64,000 nucleotides of DNA from Rhodococcus sp. IEGM 1381 (GCF_030056795.1 NZ_JASHKQ010000001.1:806001-870000); one strand, 5' to 3'. Shown: positions 8,895 through 17,681, counted from the first letter of the stretch. Numbers and translations are program-made. Notes: generated by a model not told the origin, from the letters alone.

Positions 8895-8904
8895 AAGGAG
8901 CCCT

Positions 8905-9618
8905 GTGACATACCCGAACCACCCGCGCGCCGTAGTACTCGTCCACGATCAGGATCCAATCCTTGCGCGACGCGACATCGGCACTCTCGATGCCGAATTG
9001 CGCACCAGGGGTTTCCAGTTGGACGTGCACTCCTTCGACCACAGCCCCGACGTCGCACCGCCGTTGCTGTCCGACGCGCAGTTGGTGGTGGTCATGGGCT
9101 CACCCGATGCCGCCTACGACGACACGCTGCCGTGGCTCGCGCCGGAGATTGCCTACGTGCAGGACGCGATCGATGGCCAGGTCCCGATTCTCGGTGTGTG
9201 CTTCGGCGGGCAGTTGCTCGCACGGGTACTCGGCGGCACCGTCCGTCAGTCCGAGCATCCCGAGTACGGATTCGTCCAGGTCGATACCTCCGATCCCGAG
9301 CTCGTCGCTCGAGGCCCGTGGATGGAGTTCCACGGCGACACGTTCACCGCTCCCCCGCAGGCGACGGTGATCGCCCGGAACGCGGCCGCGCAACAGGCAT
9401 TCGTCTGCGGCCCGCACCTCGGGTTGCAGTTCCACCCCGAGATCGACCTCGACACCTACGACGCGTGGGCGGCCGCGTGGGACCGCGACGGCGTCGAACA
9501 CGGGGTGGACGTGCACGAGATCAGGAGAGATATCGCCGACGCGGAACTCGCAGCTCGGGCGCGGTGCTCGGCTCTGCTGGACGCCTTTCTCGCCCGATCC
9601 TCGGCGGTGCCCCGGTAG
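8905..9618 (+). CDS. class I glutamine amidotransferase-like protein
   Basis: 237 residues from GTG 8905, with AAAGGAG five bases upstream. The triad is complete: Cys99 in GVCFGGQ, His177 and Glu179 in QFHPEI. The domain is free-standing with no synthase partner, as in the GMP-synthase-like amidotransferases (GuaA N-domain type) that often act on gamma-glutamyl compounds. The FMN-dependent hydroxy-acid enzyme follows after nine bases, so the two are probably cotranscribed. Confidence 0.88.
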   Translation: MTYPNHPRAVVLVHDQDPILARRDIGTLDAELRTRGFQLDVHSFDHSPDVAPPLLSDAQLVVVMGSPDAAYDDTLPWLAPEIAYVQDAIDGQVPILGVCFGGQLLARVLGGTVRQSEHPEYGFVQVDTSDPELVARGPWMEFHGDTFTAPPQATVIARNAAAQQAFVCGPHLGLQFHPEIDLDTYDAWAAAWDRDGVEHGVDVHEIRRDIADAELAARARCSALLDAFLARSSAVPR

Positions 9619-9627
9619 GGTCGAACG

Positions 9628-10806
9628 ATGACCGAGGCCAGGCCCAGTAACTTCAGTGATCACCAACTCGGCATCTACGCCGCCGGGATGTTCGCGCAGC
9701 AGACACCGCCGATCACCACCAACCTGGCAAGGCTGGAGGACCAAGCTGCCGAGAAGCTTTCGCCCGAGGCCTTGGGCTACATCGTCGCCAGCGCGGGCAG
9801 CGGATCGACGGCGCGGGCGAACCGGGCGGCGTTCGACAAATGGGCCATCACGCCGCGGATGCTGCGCAGTTCAGCCTCGCGTGATCACGCATGCACCGTG
9901 CTCGGCACCGATATGCCGGCTCCGCTGCTGATCGCGCCCGTCGGCATCCAGACTCTCGCCCATCCCGACGGTGAGCTCGCGACGGTTCGAGCGGCTGCGG
10001 AACTCGGTGTGCCGTATATTCATTCGACGCAGGCATCGCATTCGTTCGAGCAGATCGCCGAGGCAGGCGGAGATGCTCCGCGCTGGTATCAGTTGTACTG
10101 GCCGACAGACGAATCGGTACTGCTGAGCTTCCTGCAGCGCGCGAAGGACACCGGGTTCACCACATTGGTGCTGACTCTCGACACCACGTTGCTGGGCTGG
10201 CGGCCCGCCGATCTCGACCGCGGCTACCTCCCGTTCCTGGCCAACCTCGGCATCGAGAACTACCTGACCGACCCGGCGTTCCAGGCCGGACTGGCGCAGC
10301 CCGTCGAGGAGAATCCGGTTGCCGCCGCGATGCATTGGGCGCAGATGTTCCCCAACCCCGGTTTGTCGTGGAAGAACCTGGCCTTCCTGCGCGAGCACTG
10401 GAGCGGCCCGATCGTGCTCAAGGGAATCTGCACCGTCGGCGACGCCCGTGAAGCAGCAGCCCACGGCGTCGACGGCATCGTGGTCTCCAACCACGGCGGC
10501 CGTCAGGTCGACGGGGCCAGAGCGTCACTCGACGCCTTGCCGTCCATCGTCGACGCGGTCGGAGACGTTCTGACGATCCTGTTCGATTCCGGTGTGCGCA
10601 CCGGTGCCGACATGGCCAAGGCGTTGGCGCTCGGAGCGGATGCGGTCTTGCTCGGCCGACCGTTCCTGTACGGTCTCGCGCTCGGTGGGCAAGAAGGCGT
10701 CGCACACGTATTACGTTGCCTGCTCGCGGAATTCGATCTGGTGACGAGTTTGTCGGGTCACACCGGTGCCGGCGAACTCGGCCTCGACTCCATCATGGAG
10801 TCCTGA
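9628..10806 (+). CDS. FMN-dependent alpha-hydroxy-acid oxidase, lactate 2-monooxygenase-like
   Basis: 392 residues, the length of Mycobacterium lactate 2-monooxygenase. It shares that enzyme's landmarks: IAPVGIQ, YQLYWP, the TLDTTLLGWRPADLD loop, LKGI (substrate/FMN Lys), SNHGGRQ (catalytic His and Arg) and FDSGVRTGADMAKALALGA (FMN phosphate). It should oxidise L-lactate or a related 2-hydroxy acid; whether it acts as oxidase or monooxygenase cannot be read. Its stop overlaps the ATG of the GH13 gene by one base (TGATG), so expression is coupled. Confidence 0.87.
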   Translation: MTEARPSNFSDHQLGIYAAGMFAQQTPPITTNLARLEDQAAEKLSPEALGYIVASAGSGSTARANRAAFDKWAITPRMLRSSASRDHACTVLGTDMPAPLLIAPVGIQTLAHPDGELATVRAAAELGVPYIHSTQASHSFEQIAEAGGDAPRWYQLYWPTDESVLLSFLQRAKDTGFTTLVLTLDTTLLGWRPADLDRGYLPFLANLGIENYLTDPAFQAGLAQPVEENPVAAAMHWAQMFPNPGLSWKNLAFLREHWSGPIVLKGICTVGDAREAAAHGVDGIVVSNHGGRQVDGARASLDALPSIVDAVGDVLTILFDSGVRTGADMAKALALGADAVLLGRPFLYGLALGGQEGVAHVLRCLLAEFDLVTSLSGHTGAGELGLDSIMES

Positions 10807-12101
10807 TGGAGTGGACGAAGCACGCTATCTGGTGGCACCTGTACCCACTCGGCTTCACCGGTGCGCCGGTACACGGATGGGACGGTGAATCCCAGTCGGA
10901 TTTGCACCGGCTGAACAGAATCGAGAAGTGGCTCGACTACGCACTCGAACTCGGTGCGTCGGGCATTGCCCTCGGGCCGATCTTCGAGTCCGAGAAGCAC
11001 GGCTACGACACGGTCGACTACTTTCATGTCGACGGCAGGCTCGGTACCGACGAGGACATCGACTCCTTGATCACCGCCGCGCACGGTCGAGGCCTGAAGG
11101 TCATGTTCGACGGCGTCTTCAACCATGTGGCACAGAGCTTTCCGAAGTTTCGCGAGGCCCTGTCCGAGGGCCCGGACTCCGAGGCCGCCGGGTGGTTCCA
11201 CCTCGACTGGTCCGGCGACGAGCCGACGCATCGCAACTTCGAGGGCCACGACGAACTGGTGGCACTCAACCACGAGAGCCCGCACGTGCAGGAGTACGTC
11301 GTGAACGTGCTCTCGCACTGGCTCGAACGCGGCGTCGACGCCTGGCGGCTCGACGCGGCCTACGCGGTACCGCCGCGCTTCTGGGCCGCGGTACTGCCGA
11401 AGGTCCGCGAGAAGCATTCGGACGCATACTTTCTCGGTGAGGTCATTCACGGTGACTACGACCGGATCGTCTCGGCCTCCACGTTGGATTCGGTTACCCA
11501 GTACGAACTGTGGAAGGCGATCTGGAGTGGCCTGAGCGAGAAGAACTTCTTCGAGCTCTCGCACGCGTTGGAGCGTCACAACGGGTGGCTCGACGCGTTC
11601 GTGCCCGCCACGTTCGTCGGAAATCACGACGTCAATCGCATCGCCAGCGTCGTGGAGGACGAGCGACATCTGGTGCACGCATTGGTGGTCCTGTTCACCG
11701 TGGGCGGGATGCCGATGATCTACTACGGCGACGAACAGGCGTTCCGCGGCATCAAGGAAGATCGCGTCGGCGGTGACGACGACGTGCGTCCCGAGTACCC
11801 CGAATCCCCGGATGATCTGGCCCCGTACGGTTGGCCGGTCTATCGCGTGCATCAGGAGTTGATCGGAGTACGGCGTCGCAATCCGTGGTTGCACTCCGCG
11901 CGCACCGAGACGCTCGAGCTCACCAACACGGCGCTGCTCTACCGCGTGTCCGGGGACGACAATTCGATGACGGTGGCGCTCAACCTCGGCGACGATGCCA
12001 TCGACTACGCGGCTCAGGGCAGCGAAGTACTGGCCGGTGAGGCGCACCTGAACGACGGCCGGGTGAGCGTTCCGCCGCACGGCTGGGCCGTCATCGGCTG
12101 A
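10806..12101 (+). CDS. GH13 alpha-amylase family glycosidase
   Basis: 431 residues, a compact enzyme without signal peptide, so cytoplasmic. The conserved regions are complete: DGVFNH (102-107), WRLDAAY with nucleophile Asp183, GEV with acid Glu212, and GNHD with stabiliser Asp275. A short beta domain ends the protein. Substrate could be a maltodextrin, trehalose-like or sucrose-like glucoside. The ATG overlaps the previous stop by one base. The 3' end overlaps the convergent hypothetical gene by 11 bases. Confidence 0.9.
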   Translation: MEWTKHAIWWHLYPLGFTGAPVHGWDGESQSDLHRLNRIEKWLDYALELGASGIALGPIFESEKHGYDTVDYFHVDGRLGTDEDIDSLITAAHGRGLKVMFDGVFNHVAQSFPKFREALSEGPDSEAAGWFHLDWSGDEPTHRNFEGHDELVALNHESPHVQEYVVNVLSHWLERGVDAWRLDAAYAVPPRFWAAVLPKVREKHSDAYFLGEVIHGDYDRIVSASTLDSVTQYELWKAIWSGLSEKNFFELSHALERHNGWLDAFVPATFVGNHDVNRIASVVEDERHLVHALVVLFTVGGMPMIYYGDEQAFRGIKEDRVGGDDDVRPEYPESPDDLAPYGWPVYRVHQELIGVRRRNPWLHSARTETLELTNTALLYRVSGDDNSMTVALNLGDDAIDYAAQGSEVLAGEAHLNDGRVSVPPHGWAVIG

Positions 12102-12405
12102 TAGTTCTGGCTGCTTTCGCGCGATCGAAGAACGCCATCAGTTGCGGTAATTGTTCGTCGGTGACGGTGAGGATCATTCGATCGCCGTTGACGTGGATGC
12201 CGCCATCCGCGGTGCGCAGGCCGATGGTGAGCTTGGTGCCGCGGCGAGTCTGCTTGGCGTCGACACCGAGCTGGTCCACGTGCCAGCGACACCGGCCGCC
12301 AGAGGCGACGGTCACGGCAGCATCGAACACGTCGACCGTGCGATGGTCCAGGACGAAAATGACGTTCTCGTCGAGGCGATACTCCAGGTAGACGCGTTCG
12401 GCCAT
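12091..12405 (-). CDS. hypothetical protein, about 104 residues
   Basis: From ATG 12405. No family recognised. It is a soluble, mixed alpha/beta protein with alternating strands (VYLEYRLDENVIFVLDH) and a helix near the C-terminus (LPQLMAFFDRAK), which gives it a plausible real-gene composition. No ribosome site is visible, so it may be leaderless. The end overlaps the GH13 gene on the other strand by 11 bases. The stretch from 12406 to the riboswitch at 12514 shows no gene. Confidence 0.6.
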   Translation of the reverse strand: MAERVYLEYRLDENVIFVLDHRTVDVFDAAVTVASGGRCRWHVDQLGVDAKQTRRGTKLTIGLRTADGGIHVNGDRMILTVTDEQLPQLMAFFDRAKAARTISR

Positions 12406-12513
12406 GGCGGCACAGTAACTCGTGATGGTCGTATTCAGGTATCTATCGATGACGCTAAAGAGTCGTAGCGACGGCAATGGAGCGCCGAATCGAGGCCGGT
12501 GGGTACAGTCGAC

Positions 12514-12593
12514 CGCGACACGGGGTGCCCGGCAGGGCTGAGATCACACCCGTCGAACCTGATCTGGTTAGGACCAGCGAAGGGAATGTCGTG
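12514..12593 (+). promoter_or_regulatory. TPP riboswitch (THI element)
   Basis: The thi-box core is nearly canonical: ACGGGGTGCCC, GGGCTGAGATCACACCC, GAACCTGATCTGGTTAGG, then ACCAGCGAAGGGAA. A 7-bp closing helix P1 pairs 12514-12520 with 12587-12593. A TACAGT -10 box at 12504-12509 would start transcription right at the element. CCTCG at 12613-12617 could pair with CGAGG around 12645-12649 in the ribosome site of the following SDR gene, so control is probably at translation. Thiamin pyrophosphate should lower expression of the two genes downstream. Confidence 0.93.
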
Positions 12594-12651
12594 ATTTTCG
12601 GTATTCCTGTCCCCTCGTAACGGTCCCGACCTCGAACGAGAGGCGAGGCGC

Positions 12652-13413
12652 ATGAAAATCGACGAGCAGACAGTGTTGATCACCGGCGGCGGCCGCGGAC
12701 TGGGAGCAGCGATCGCCGCTGCTTTCGCCGGTGAGGGCGCACGCGTGGTGATCGACTACCGCAAAAGCCGTGATGCTGCGGAGGCGCTGGCCGCCAGGCT
12801 CGGTGATAACGCGATTGAGGTGCAGGGCGACGTGACCGACGAGGGTGACGTGGCCGGGCTGTTCGACACCGCACGAACACATTTCGGCACTCCGATCACG
12901 ACCGTCGTCAATAACGCGCTGGCCGATTTCTCGTTCGACGGAGATGCACGGCCGAAAGCCGACACCATTACCTGGGAGCGGTTCGACGCACAGCTGCGTG
13001 GCAGTGTCCGTGCGGCATTGCTCACCACCCAGGCTGCCTTGCCGGGTATGCGCGAGGCGGGCTTCGGCCGAATCATCAACGTGGGCACCAACTTGTTTCA
13101 GAATCCGGTGGTGCCGTACCACGACTACACCGCGTCCAAGGCCGCACTGCTCTCGCTGACCCGCACTCTGTCCGCGGATCTTGGCGTAGACAACATCACC
13201 GTCAACATGGTCTCGGGTGGACTGCTGCGCACCACCGACGCCAGCGCCGCCACCCCGGCCGAGGTATTCGACTTCATCGCAGCCTCGACCCCGCTGCAAC
13301 GCGTCACCACCCCGGAAGAGTTCGCCGACGCCCTGTTGTTCTTCGCCTCGCCGTGGGCGCGGTCGGTGACCGGCCAGAATCTCGTCGTCGACGGCGGCCT
13401 GGTCAAGAACTGA
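12652..13413 (+). CDS. SDR oxidoreductase under TPP riboswitch control
   Basis: 253 residues. The classical SDR plan is present: TGGGRGLG cofactor loop (residues 11-18), VVNNA, and YTASKAALL (YxxxK). The usual catalytic Ser strand reads INVGTNLF, so Thr or Asn replaces Ser. It resembles proteins annotated as 3-oxoacyl-ACP reductase that neighbour NtaA-type monooxygenases. It reads out of the TPP riboswitch and is followed after one base by the flavin monooxygenase, so the pair should work together, probably on a thiamin-related compound (inference). Confidence 0.88.
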   Translation: MKIDEQTVLITGGGRGLGAAIAAAFAGEGARVVIDYRKSRDAAEALAARLGDNAIEVQGDVTDEGDVAGLFDTARTHFGTPITTVVNNALADFSFDGDARPKADTITWERFDAQLRGSVRAALLTTQAALPGMREAGFGRIINVGTNLFQNPVVPYHDYTASKAALLSLTRTLSADLGVDNITVNMVSGGLLRTTDASAATPAEVFDFIAASTPLQRVTTPEEFADALLFFASPWARSVTGQNLVVDGGLVKN

Positions 13414-13414
13414 C

Positions 13415-14683
13415 ATGCACCTCAACGCTTTTCTCTACGGTTGCGGCCACCACAGCGCCGCGTGGCGTCATCCCGATTCGCGAGTGGAGGATCTCGGCGA
13501 CATCTCGTACTACGAGGAACTCGCGCAACTCGCCGAACGGGGCAAGTTCGATGCGGTGTTCTTCGCCGACGGACATTCGGTGCGCGACCCCGCCGGTGCA
13601 GGCACCTGGTTCCTCGAGCCGATCACCGCGTTGTCGGCCATGGCCAGGGCCACCACGCACATCGGTCTCATCACCACGGTGTCGTCGACGTTCTACACCC
13701 CGTTCCATGCCGCGCGCATGCTGGCGTCGTTGGATCACATCAGCGGTGGCCGGGCGGGCTGGAACGTCGTCACTTCCATGTTCGACGCCGAAGCGCGCAA
13801 TCACGGGATGGATGTCATCCCGGCTCGCGAGGAGCGCTATGCCCGCGCGGAGGAGTTCGTCGATACTGCACTGGCGCTGTGGGATTCGTGGGACGCCGAT
13901 GCGTTGACGCTCGATCGCGCCGGAGCGTATGCAGACCCGGCCAAGGTGCATGCCATCGATCACGAGGGCAAACATTTTCGCGTCGACGGTCCGTTGACGG
14001 TGCCGCGTTCACCGCAGGGTCGGCCGGTGCTGTTCCAAGCCGGGGCGTCGGGTCCGGGTCGCGATCTCGCCGCGAAGTACGCCGAGGCCATCTATGCCGT
14101 CGCCTACGATCTCGTTGCAGCGCAAAACTATTACGGCGACGTGAAGTCGAGAATCGATCGAGCCGGTCGTGACAGCGCGGCAGTGGGAATCATGCCGGGT
14201 TTGGTGACGTACATCGGATCGACGATGGCCGAGGCCCGACGCAAGAAGGCCGAACTGGATCGGCTGCTACCTACCGAGCAGTCACTGGCAATGTTGTCGA
14301 CCTTCACCGGACAGGACTGTGCTGGTTGGGAACTCGATGAACCGGTACCCACGCTACCGCCGGCAGTAGAGTTCACCGGACCGCAGGGCCGCTACGAGAC
14401 GATTCTGCGCATCGTAGAGAAGGATCGCCCCACCGTGCGTGAGTTGCTCGGCACCCTCGCGGCCGGTGGTGGGCACGCCACGATGATCGGCACGCCCGAG
14501 TCCATCGCCGACGAGATGGAATCGTGGATCGGTCGCGGTGCCGACGGATTCAACCTGATGTGCCCGCGCTACCCGGACTCGCTCGTTGACTTCGCCGATC
14601 AGGTGGTCCCTATCCTGCAGCAGCGCGGCCTCTTTCGATCCGAATACACGTCGTCCACGCTGCGCGGGCATCTGACCGGATGA
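13415..14683 (+). CDS. LLM-class flavin-dependent monooxygenase (NtaA/SnaA/DszA type)
   Basis: 422 residues, typical of the family. Markers are FLYGCGHHSAAWRHP at the N-terminus, FFADG, the HAARMLASLDHISGGRAGWNVVTS block, ARAEEFVD and a C-terminal GTPESIADEM motif. These enzymes use reduced FMN supplied by a separate reductase to oxidise sulfur- or nitrogen-containing organics. It starts one base after the SDR stop, so both lie in the same TPP-repressed operon. A thiazole or pyrimidine substrate in thiamin salvage is my inference, not shown by the sequence. Confidence 0.9.
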   Translation: MHLNAFLYGCGHHSAAWRHPDSRVEDLGDISYYEELAQLAERGKFDAVFFADGHSVRDPAGAGTWFLEPITALSAMARATTHIGLITTVSSTFYTPFHAARMLASLDHISGGRAGWNVVTSMFDAEARNHGMDVIPAREERYARAEEFVDTALALWDSWDADALTLDRAGAYADPAKVHAIDHEGKHFRVDGPLTVPRSPQGRPVLFQAGASGPGRDLAAKYAEAIYAVAYDLVAAQNYYGDVKSRIDRAGRDSAAVGIMPGLVTYIGSTMAEARRKKAELDRLLPTEQSLAMLSTFTGQDCAGWELDEPVPTLPPAVEFTGPQGRYETILRIVEKDRPTVRELLGTLAAGGGHATMIGTPESIADEMESWIGRGADGFNLMCPRYPDSLVDFADQVVPILQQRGLFRSEYTSSTLRGHLTG

Positions 14684-14692
14684 CCTGAAGGT

Positions 14693-15583
14693 TCAGCCCA
14701 GCGAGTCGATGAACTCTCGCGTCAACCGTGCGATGTCGTCGGCATGGGAGATCGGCGACCAATGCCCCGCTGGAATGTCGTTGCGGGTCAAGTTCTTCAC
14801 CCACTTGCCGGTGTCGTCATAGTGGTACGGACGCACCGCGACGTCCTCGGTGTTGACGATCAGGTGGACGGGGATGTCGATGTATCGATTCCGCGGATTG
14901 GTCAGTAGCGGAATGATGTTGGCCCGATACAGATTGGTGCCGTTGGTGGCATCCGACCACAGCGTGGGGTTCTGAGTGACGAGCTTCGGGTCGACTCCCG
15001 AGAACTCCTCGAGGAACGCCGGCCAACCCTTGGCGAACTGCCGCTTGATCCGCAGCGTGGACAGACCGGGGATATGGAAGGTGACGGTGTACCAGGACGC
15101 TCGCGTCTGGGCTAGGACCTGCTTGATGCCGGTGAGCGTCGGACGACGCAGGCGCGACTGCGACCACTTACCGAGATGGTCGAGGTTCGGTCCCGAAATC
15201 GATGTGTAGGAACGAATTCGATCCTTCGCCTGGGGTTGGGCTGCGGCCTCCCATACCTCCACGGCGCCCCAGTCGTGCGCGAGTGCGTGAACGGGAGCAT
15301 CGGGGCTGACCGCATCGGCGACGGCATAGAAGTCCGACGCCAGTCGCGCCAACTTGTACGCCGACTGCTCGGTGGGAACCGAGCTCTCGCCTGCACCGCG
15401 GGAGTCGTAGCTGATCACCCGAAAGCGGTCCTCGAGCTGGGGCACGATGTGGCTCCACAGCTCGTGGGTATCGGGCCAACCGTGCACGAGGACGATGGGG
15501 TCACCTTCGGGGTTGCCGCTCTCGAATACCGCCAGTCGGATTCCCTCGTTGACGACCGTCGTGCGAACCGCGTTGCTGCTCAA
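14693..15583 (-). CDS. alpha/beta hydrolase, epoxide-hydrolase-like (EphD N-domain type)
   Basis: 296 residues from TTG 15583; no ATG or GTG lies nearby and GGAAA is a weak ribosome site. The oxyanion motif is HGWPDTHELW, and the nucleophile elbow AHDWGAV has Asp, as in epoxide hydrolases and haloalkane dehalogenases. GHWSP near the end supplies the catalytic His. The C-terminal half resembles the hydrolase domain of mycobacterial EphD but lacks its SDR domain. It is the last gene of an operon with the flavin reductase and the putative di-iron protein, 12 bases after the reductase. Confidence 0.83.
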   Translation of the reverse strand: MSSNAVRTTVVNEGIRLAVFESGNPEGDPIVLVHGWPDTHELWSHIVPQLEDRFRVISYDSRGAGESSVPTEQSAYKLARLASDFYAVADAVSPDAPVHALAHDWGAVEVWEAAAQPQAKDRIRSYTSISGPNLDHLGKWSQSRLRRPTLTGIKQVLAQTRASWYTVTFHIPGLSTLRIKRQFAKGWPAFLEEFSGVDPKLVTQNPTLWSDATNGTNLYRANIIPLLTNPRNRYIDIPVHLIVNTEDVAVRPYHYDDTGKWVKNLTRNDIPAGHWSPISHADDIARLTREFIDSLG

Positions 15584-15595
15584 GAGGTTTCCGTT

Positions 15596-16702
15596 CTATA
15601 GATCGAGGACGAGACGTGCGCTGCGTGCGCGGGAGACGCAGATGAGCATGTGATCGCGCTGCTCTTCGGGGGTCAATCGTGTTTCCAGGTGCTCGGGCTC
15701 ACCGGAGAGCACCCGCACCTTGCAGGTGCCGCAAAAGCCCTGCTGGCACGAGTACGCGATATTGGGCTTCTGTTCCTTGACTGCGGTCAACACGGAGGCG
15801 TCGGCGGCCACGTCGAGCACAGCCCCACTGCTGATCAACTGCACCTCGAACGGGTGGCCGTCGAGAATCGGCGGCGGGCCGAAGCGCTCGAAATGCAGTG
15901 CGGTGGAGGGGCACTGACTGAAGTCGCGGCGGACGGCGTCGAGCATGGGGGTGGGGCCGCAACAATAGACGGCACCGCCGGCCGGGGCGCGCTCTAGTAG
16001 CTCGCCTTCACCGGGGTATCCGTGCACGTCGTCGGTCCGGATGAACACGCGATCTGATTCCCAGCTCTCGATCTCGTCGAGAAAGGGCATCGTGTCGCGG
16101 GAGCGACCGCAGTACACGAATTGCCAGTCCATGCCGAGAATCCTTGCGGCACGAACCATTGCGATGATGGGAGTGATACCGATACCACCCGCGATGAACA
16201 GGGCGCTGCCCTCACCGACGAAAGGGAACCCGTTGCGAGGGCCGCGGACGGTGACCTCGGTGCCTGGCTCCAGGCCGTGCATCTCGATGGATCCACCTGC
16301 GCCGGTCGGGATTCGGCGCACTGCGATGCGATAGGAGCTTCGGTCGGAGGGGTTGCCGCACAACGAGTACTGCCGACGACGGCCCGAGGGCAGGTGCAGA
16401 TCGAGGTGACAGCCCGGGTGCCAGATCGGCAGTTGAGCCCCCGTCGGCGACGCGAGGGTGAGGGCAGCGACATCGTTGTCCTCGGCGACGATCTCCCGAT
16501 CGGTGACGACCAGCGTCAACGCGGAATCGGGATTGTGGCCGGCAACGGCGTCGTCGTACTCCGCACGTGCTGCGGCGTGCATGTACCCGTTGAGGAACGT
16601 ACCGAGCAGCTGCATCGAGCGATCGGGACGTGCTCGTCCGCGCAGGTCGGGCGGCGCATCCTTCGGGAGCAGCCGAGGGACGCGACGTGAAGTGAGTTTC
16701 AC
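15596..16702 (-). CDS. ferredoxin--NAD(P) reductase with C-terminal [2Fe-2S] domain
   Basis: 368 residues from GTG 16702, which overlaps the upstream stop (GTGA). Domain order: FAD/FMN-binding barrel (RQYSL at 110-114), NAD-binding domain (GGIGITPI and CCGP), then plant-type ferredoxin with CQQGFCGTC and a distal Cys (ICVSR). This is the PDR/VanB-type layout, which passes electrons from NAD(P)H to an oxygenase. The four-base overlap with the putative di-iron gene upstream strongly suggests that protein is the electron acceptor. Confidence 0.9.
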   Translation of the reverse strand: MKLTSRRVPRLLPKDAPPDLRGRARPDRSMQLLGTFLNGYMHAAARAEYDDAVAGHNPDSALTLVVTDREIVAEDNDVAALTLASPTGAQLPIWHPGCHLDLHLPSGRRRQYSLCGNPSDRSSYRIAVRRIPTGAGGSIEMHGLEPGTEVTVRGPRNGFPFVGEGSALFIAGGIGITPIIAMVRAARILGMDWQFVYCGRSRDTMPFLDEIESWESDRVFIRTDDVHGYPGEGELLERAPAGGAVYCCGPTPMLDAVRRDFSQCPSTALHFERFGPPPILDGHPFEVQLISSGAVLDVAADASVLTAVKEQKPNIAYSCQQGFCGTCKVRVLSGEPEHLETRLTPEEQRDHMLICVSRARSARLVLDL

Positions 16703-17598
16703 CGCGCCGCAGCCTGCGCGGCAGGCGAGGACGCGAGGTACCGGACGGCCTGCGCGGTGGAGCCCTCCTGGCTGGGGTGGTAGGACTTCTTGAGGTAGCG
16801 CGACATGCTGCGACCGACGTGCGTCAGCGCAGGCAATGTGCCACGACGGACCGATTTTCTCCACAGCGCAGAACGAGGTTTACGGGTGGACTTCGGCGCG
16901 GTCTGGAGCTCCGGGTCGTTCTTCATCAGGAAGATGATTCCGCGCATCCAGATGTATCCCACCAACGGTACGACCACCACGAATGTGCGCAACCGACGAA
17001 CCTCGCGCTTGTCGAAGTACCGCAACGTGTCGTAGGCGACCGAGCGGTGCTCGACCTCTTCGGCACCGTGCCAGCGCAGTAGATCGAGCATGGTGGGGTG
17101 GATACCTGCACGATCGAGGCCGTCGGCGTTGAGTACCCAGTCGCCGAGGAATGCCGTTACGTGTTCGATGGCGGCGATCAGGGCCAGGCGCTCGACCAGA
17201 TTGTTCTTGGACCGCAAGCTCGTCACCGAATCGGATCCGAGCACCTTGCCGAAGGCCCATTCCATCTGGTCGGTGAACGGTGTGGGGTCCAGCCCGTTTG
17301 CCCGGAGGTGCACGAGTACCCCGGTGTGGGCCTCGGCATGGACGGCTTCCTGGCCGATGAAGCCGATGACGTCGTCGCGGAGCTTCTCGTCGTCGATGTA
17401 GGGCAGCGCTTCTTTGAAGGTGTCGACGAACCAGTGCTCGCCGGCCGGAAGGATCAGGTGCAGCACGTTGAGAACGTGCGTGGTGTACGGATCGCCCGGC
17501 ACCCAGTGCATCGGCAGATCACTCCAGTCGAACTTGACGTTCCTGGCTTGCAGCATCACTTCGCCGGGATCCGATGCAACAGTCTTCCGTTGGCTCAT
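16699..17598 (-). CDS. PF10118-type 'metal-dependent hydrolase', ferritin-like di-iron candidate
   Basis: 299 residues from ATG 17598, with GGAGGAGG nine bases upstream. The helical protein carries E54-H55, E84-x2-H87 (QEAVHAEAH), E145-H146 and E181-x2-H184 (HGAEEVEH), the E/ExxH pattern expected of a four-helix di-iron carboxylate centre. The family is usually named metal-dependent hydrolase, but no hydrolase activity is evident. A hydrophobic segment lies near residue 215-230 (VVVVPLVGYIWMRGIIFLM). The overlap with a [2Fe-2S] reductase argues for a membrane-associated oxygenase or desaturase (inference). Confidence 0.8.
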   Translation of the reverse strand: MSQRKTVASDPGEVMLQARNVKFDWSDLPMHWVPGDPYTTHVLNVLHLILPAGEHWFVDTFKEALPYIDDEKLRDDVIGFIGQEAVHAEAHTGVLVHLRANGLDPTPFTDQMEWAFGKVLGSDSVTSLRSKNNLVERLALIAAIEHVTAFLGDWVLNADGLDRAGIHPTMLDLLRWHGAEEVEHRSVAYDTLRYFDKREVRRLRTFVVVVPLVGYIWMRGIIFLMKNDPELQTAPKSTRKPRSALWRKSVRRGTLPALTHVGRSMSRYLKKSYHPSQEGSTAQAVRYLASSPAAQAAAR

Positions 17599-17651
17599 CG
17601 AGTCCACCTCCTCCACTCCGCATGTGTGGCCGATGCCACAGAGCGCAACTT

Positions 17652-17681
17652 AGTATAAACACCAGTTACATGTAAATGGAA
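17652..17681 (-). promoter_or_regulatory. promoter with palindromic operator for the di-iron operon
   Basis: On the minus strand a TTCCAT (-35, 17676-17681) and TATACT (-10, 17652-17657) are 18 bases apart. The perfect palindrome TTACATGTAA (17666-17675) abuts the -35. The leader to ATG 17598 would be about 47 bases. No adjacent regulator gene is recognisable. Confidence 0.55.

Noticed and set aside
7210-8895. A 561-codon plus-strand frame opposite the helicase
   Set aside because: Arg/His-rich shadow of the helicase codon bias; no motif, and the helicase motifs on the other strand are complete.
8857-9042. Longer start for the helicase
   Set aside because: It would overlap the amidotransferase gene and its ribosome site; ATG 8856 begins with the typical basic tail.
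10758-12080. A 440-codon minus-strand frame opposite the GH13 gene
   Set aside because: Val/Arg/His-biased shadow; all GH13 catalytic motifs lie on the plus strand.
16703-16864. Longer start for the [2Fe-2S] reductase
   Set aside because: It lies within the PF10118 gene; the GTGA overlap at 16699-16702 gives a normal start and family-like N-terminus.
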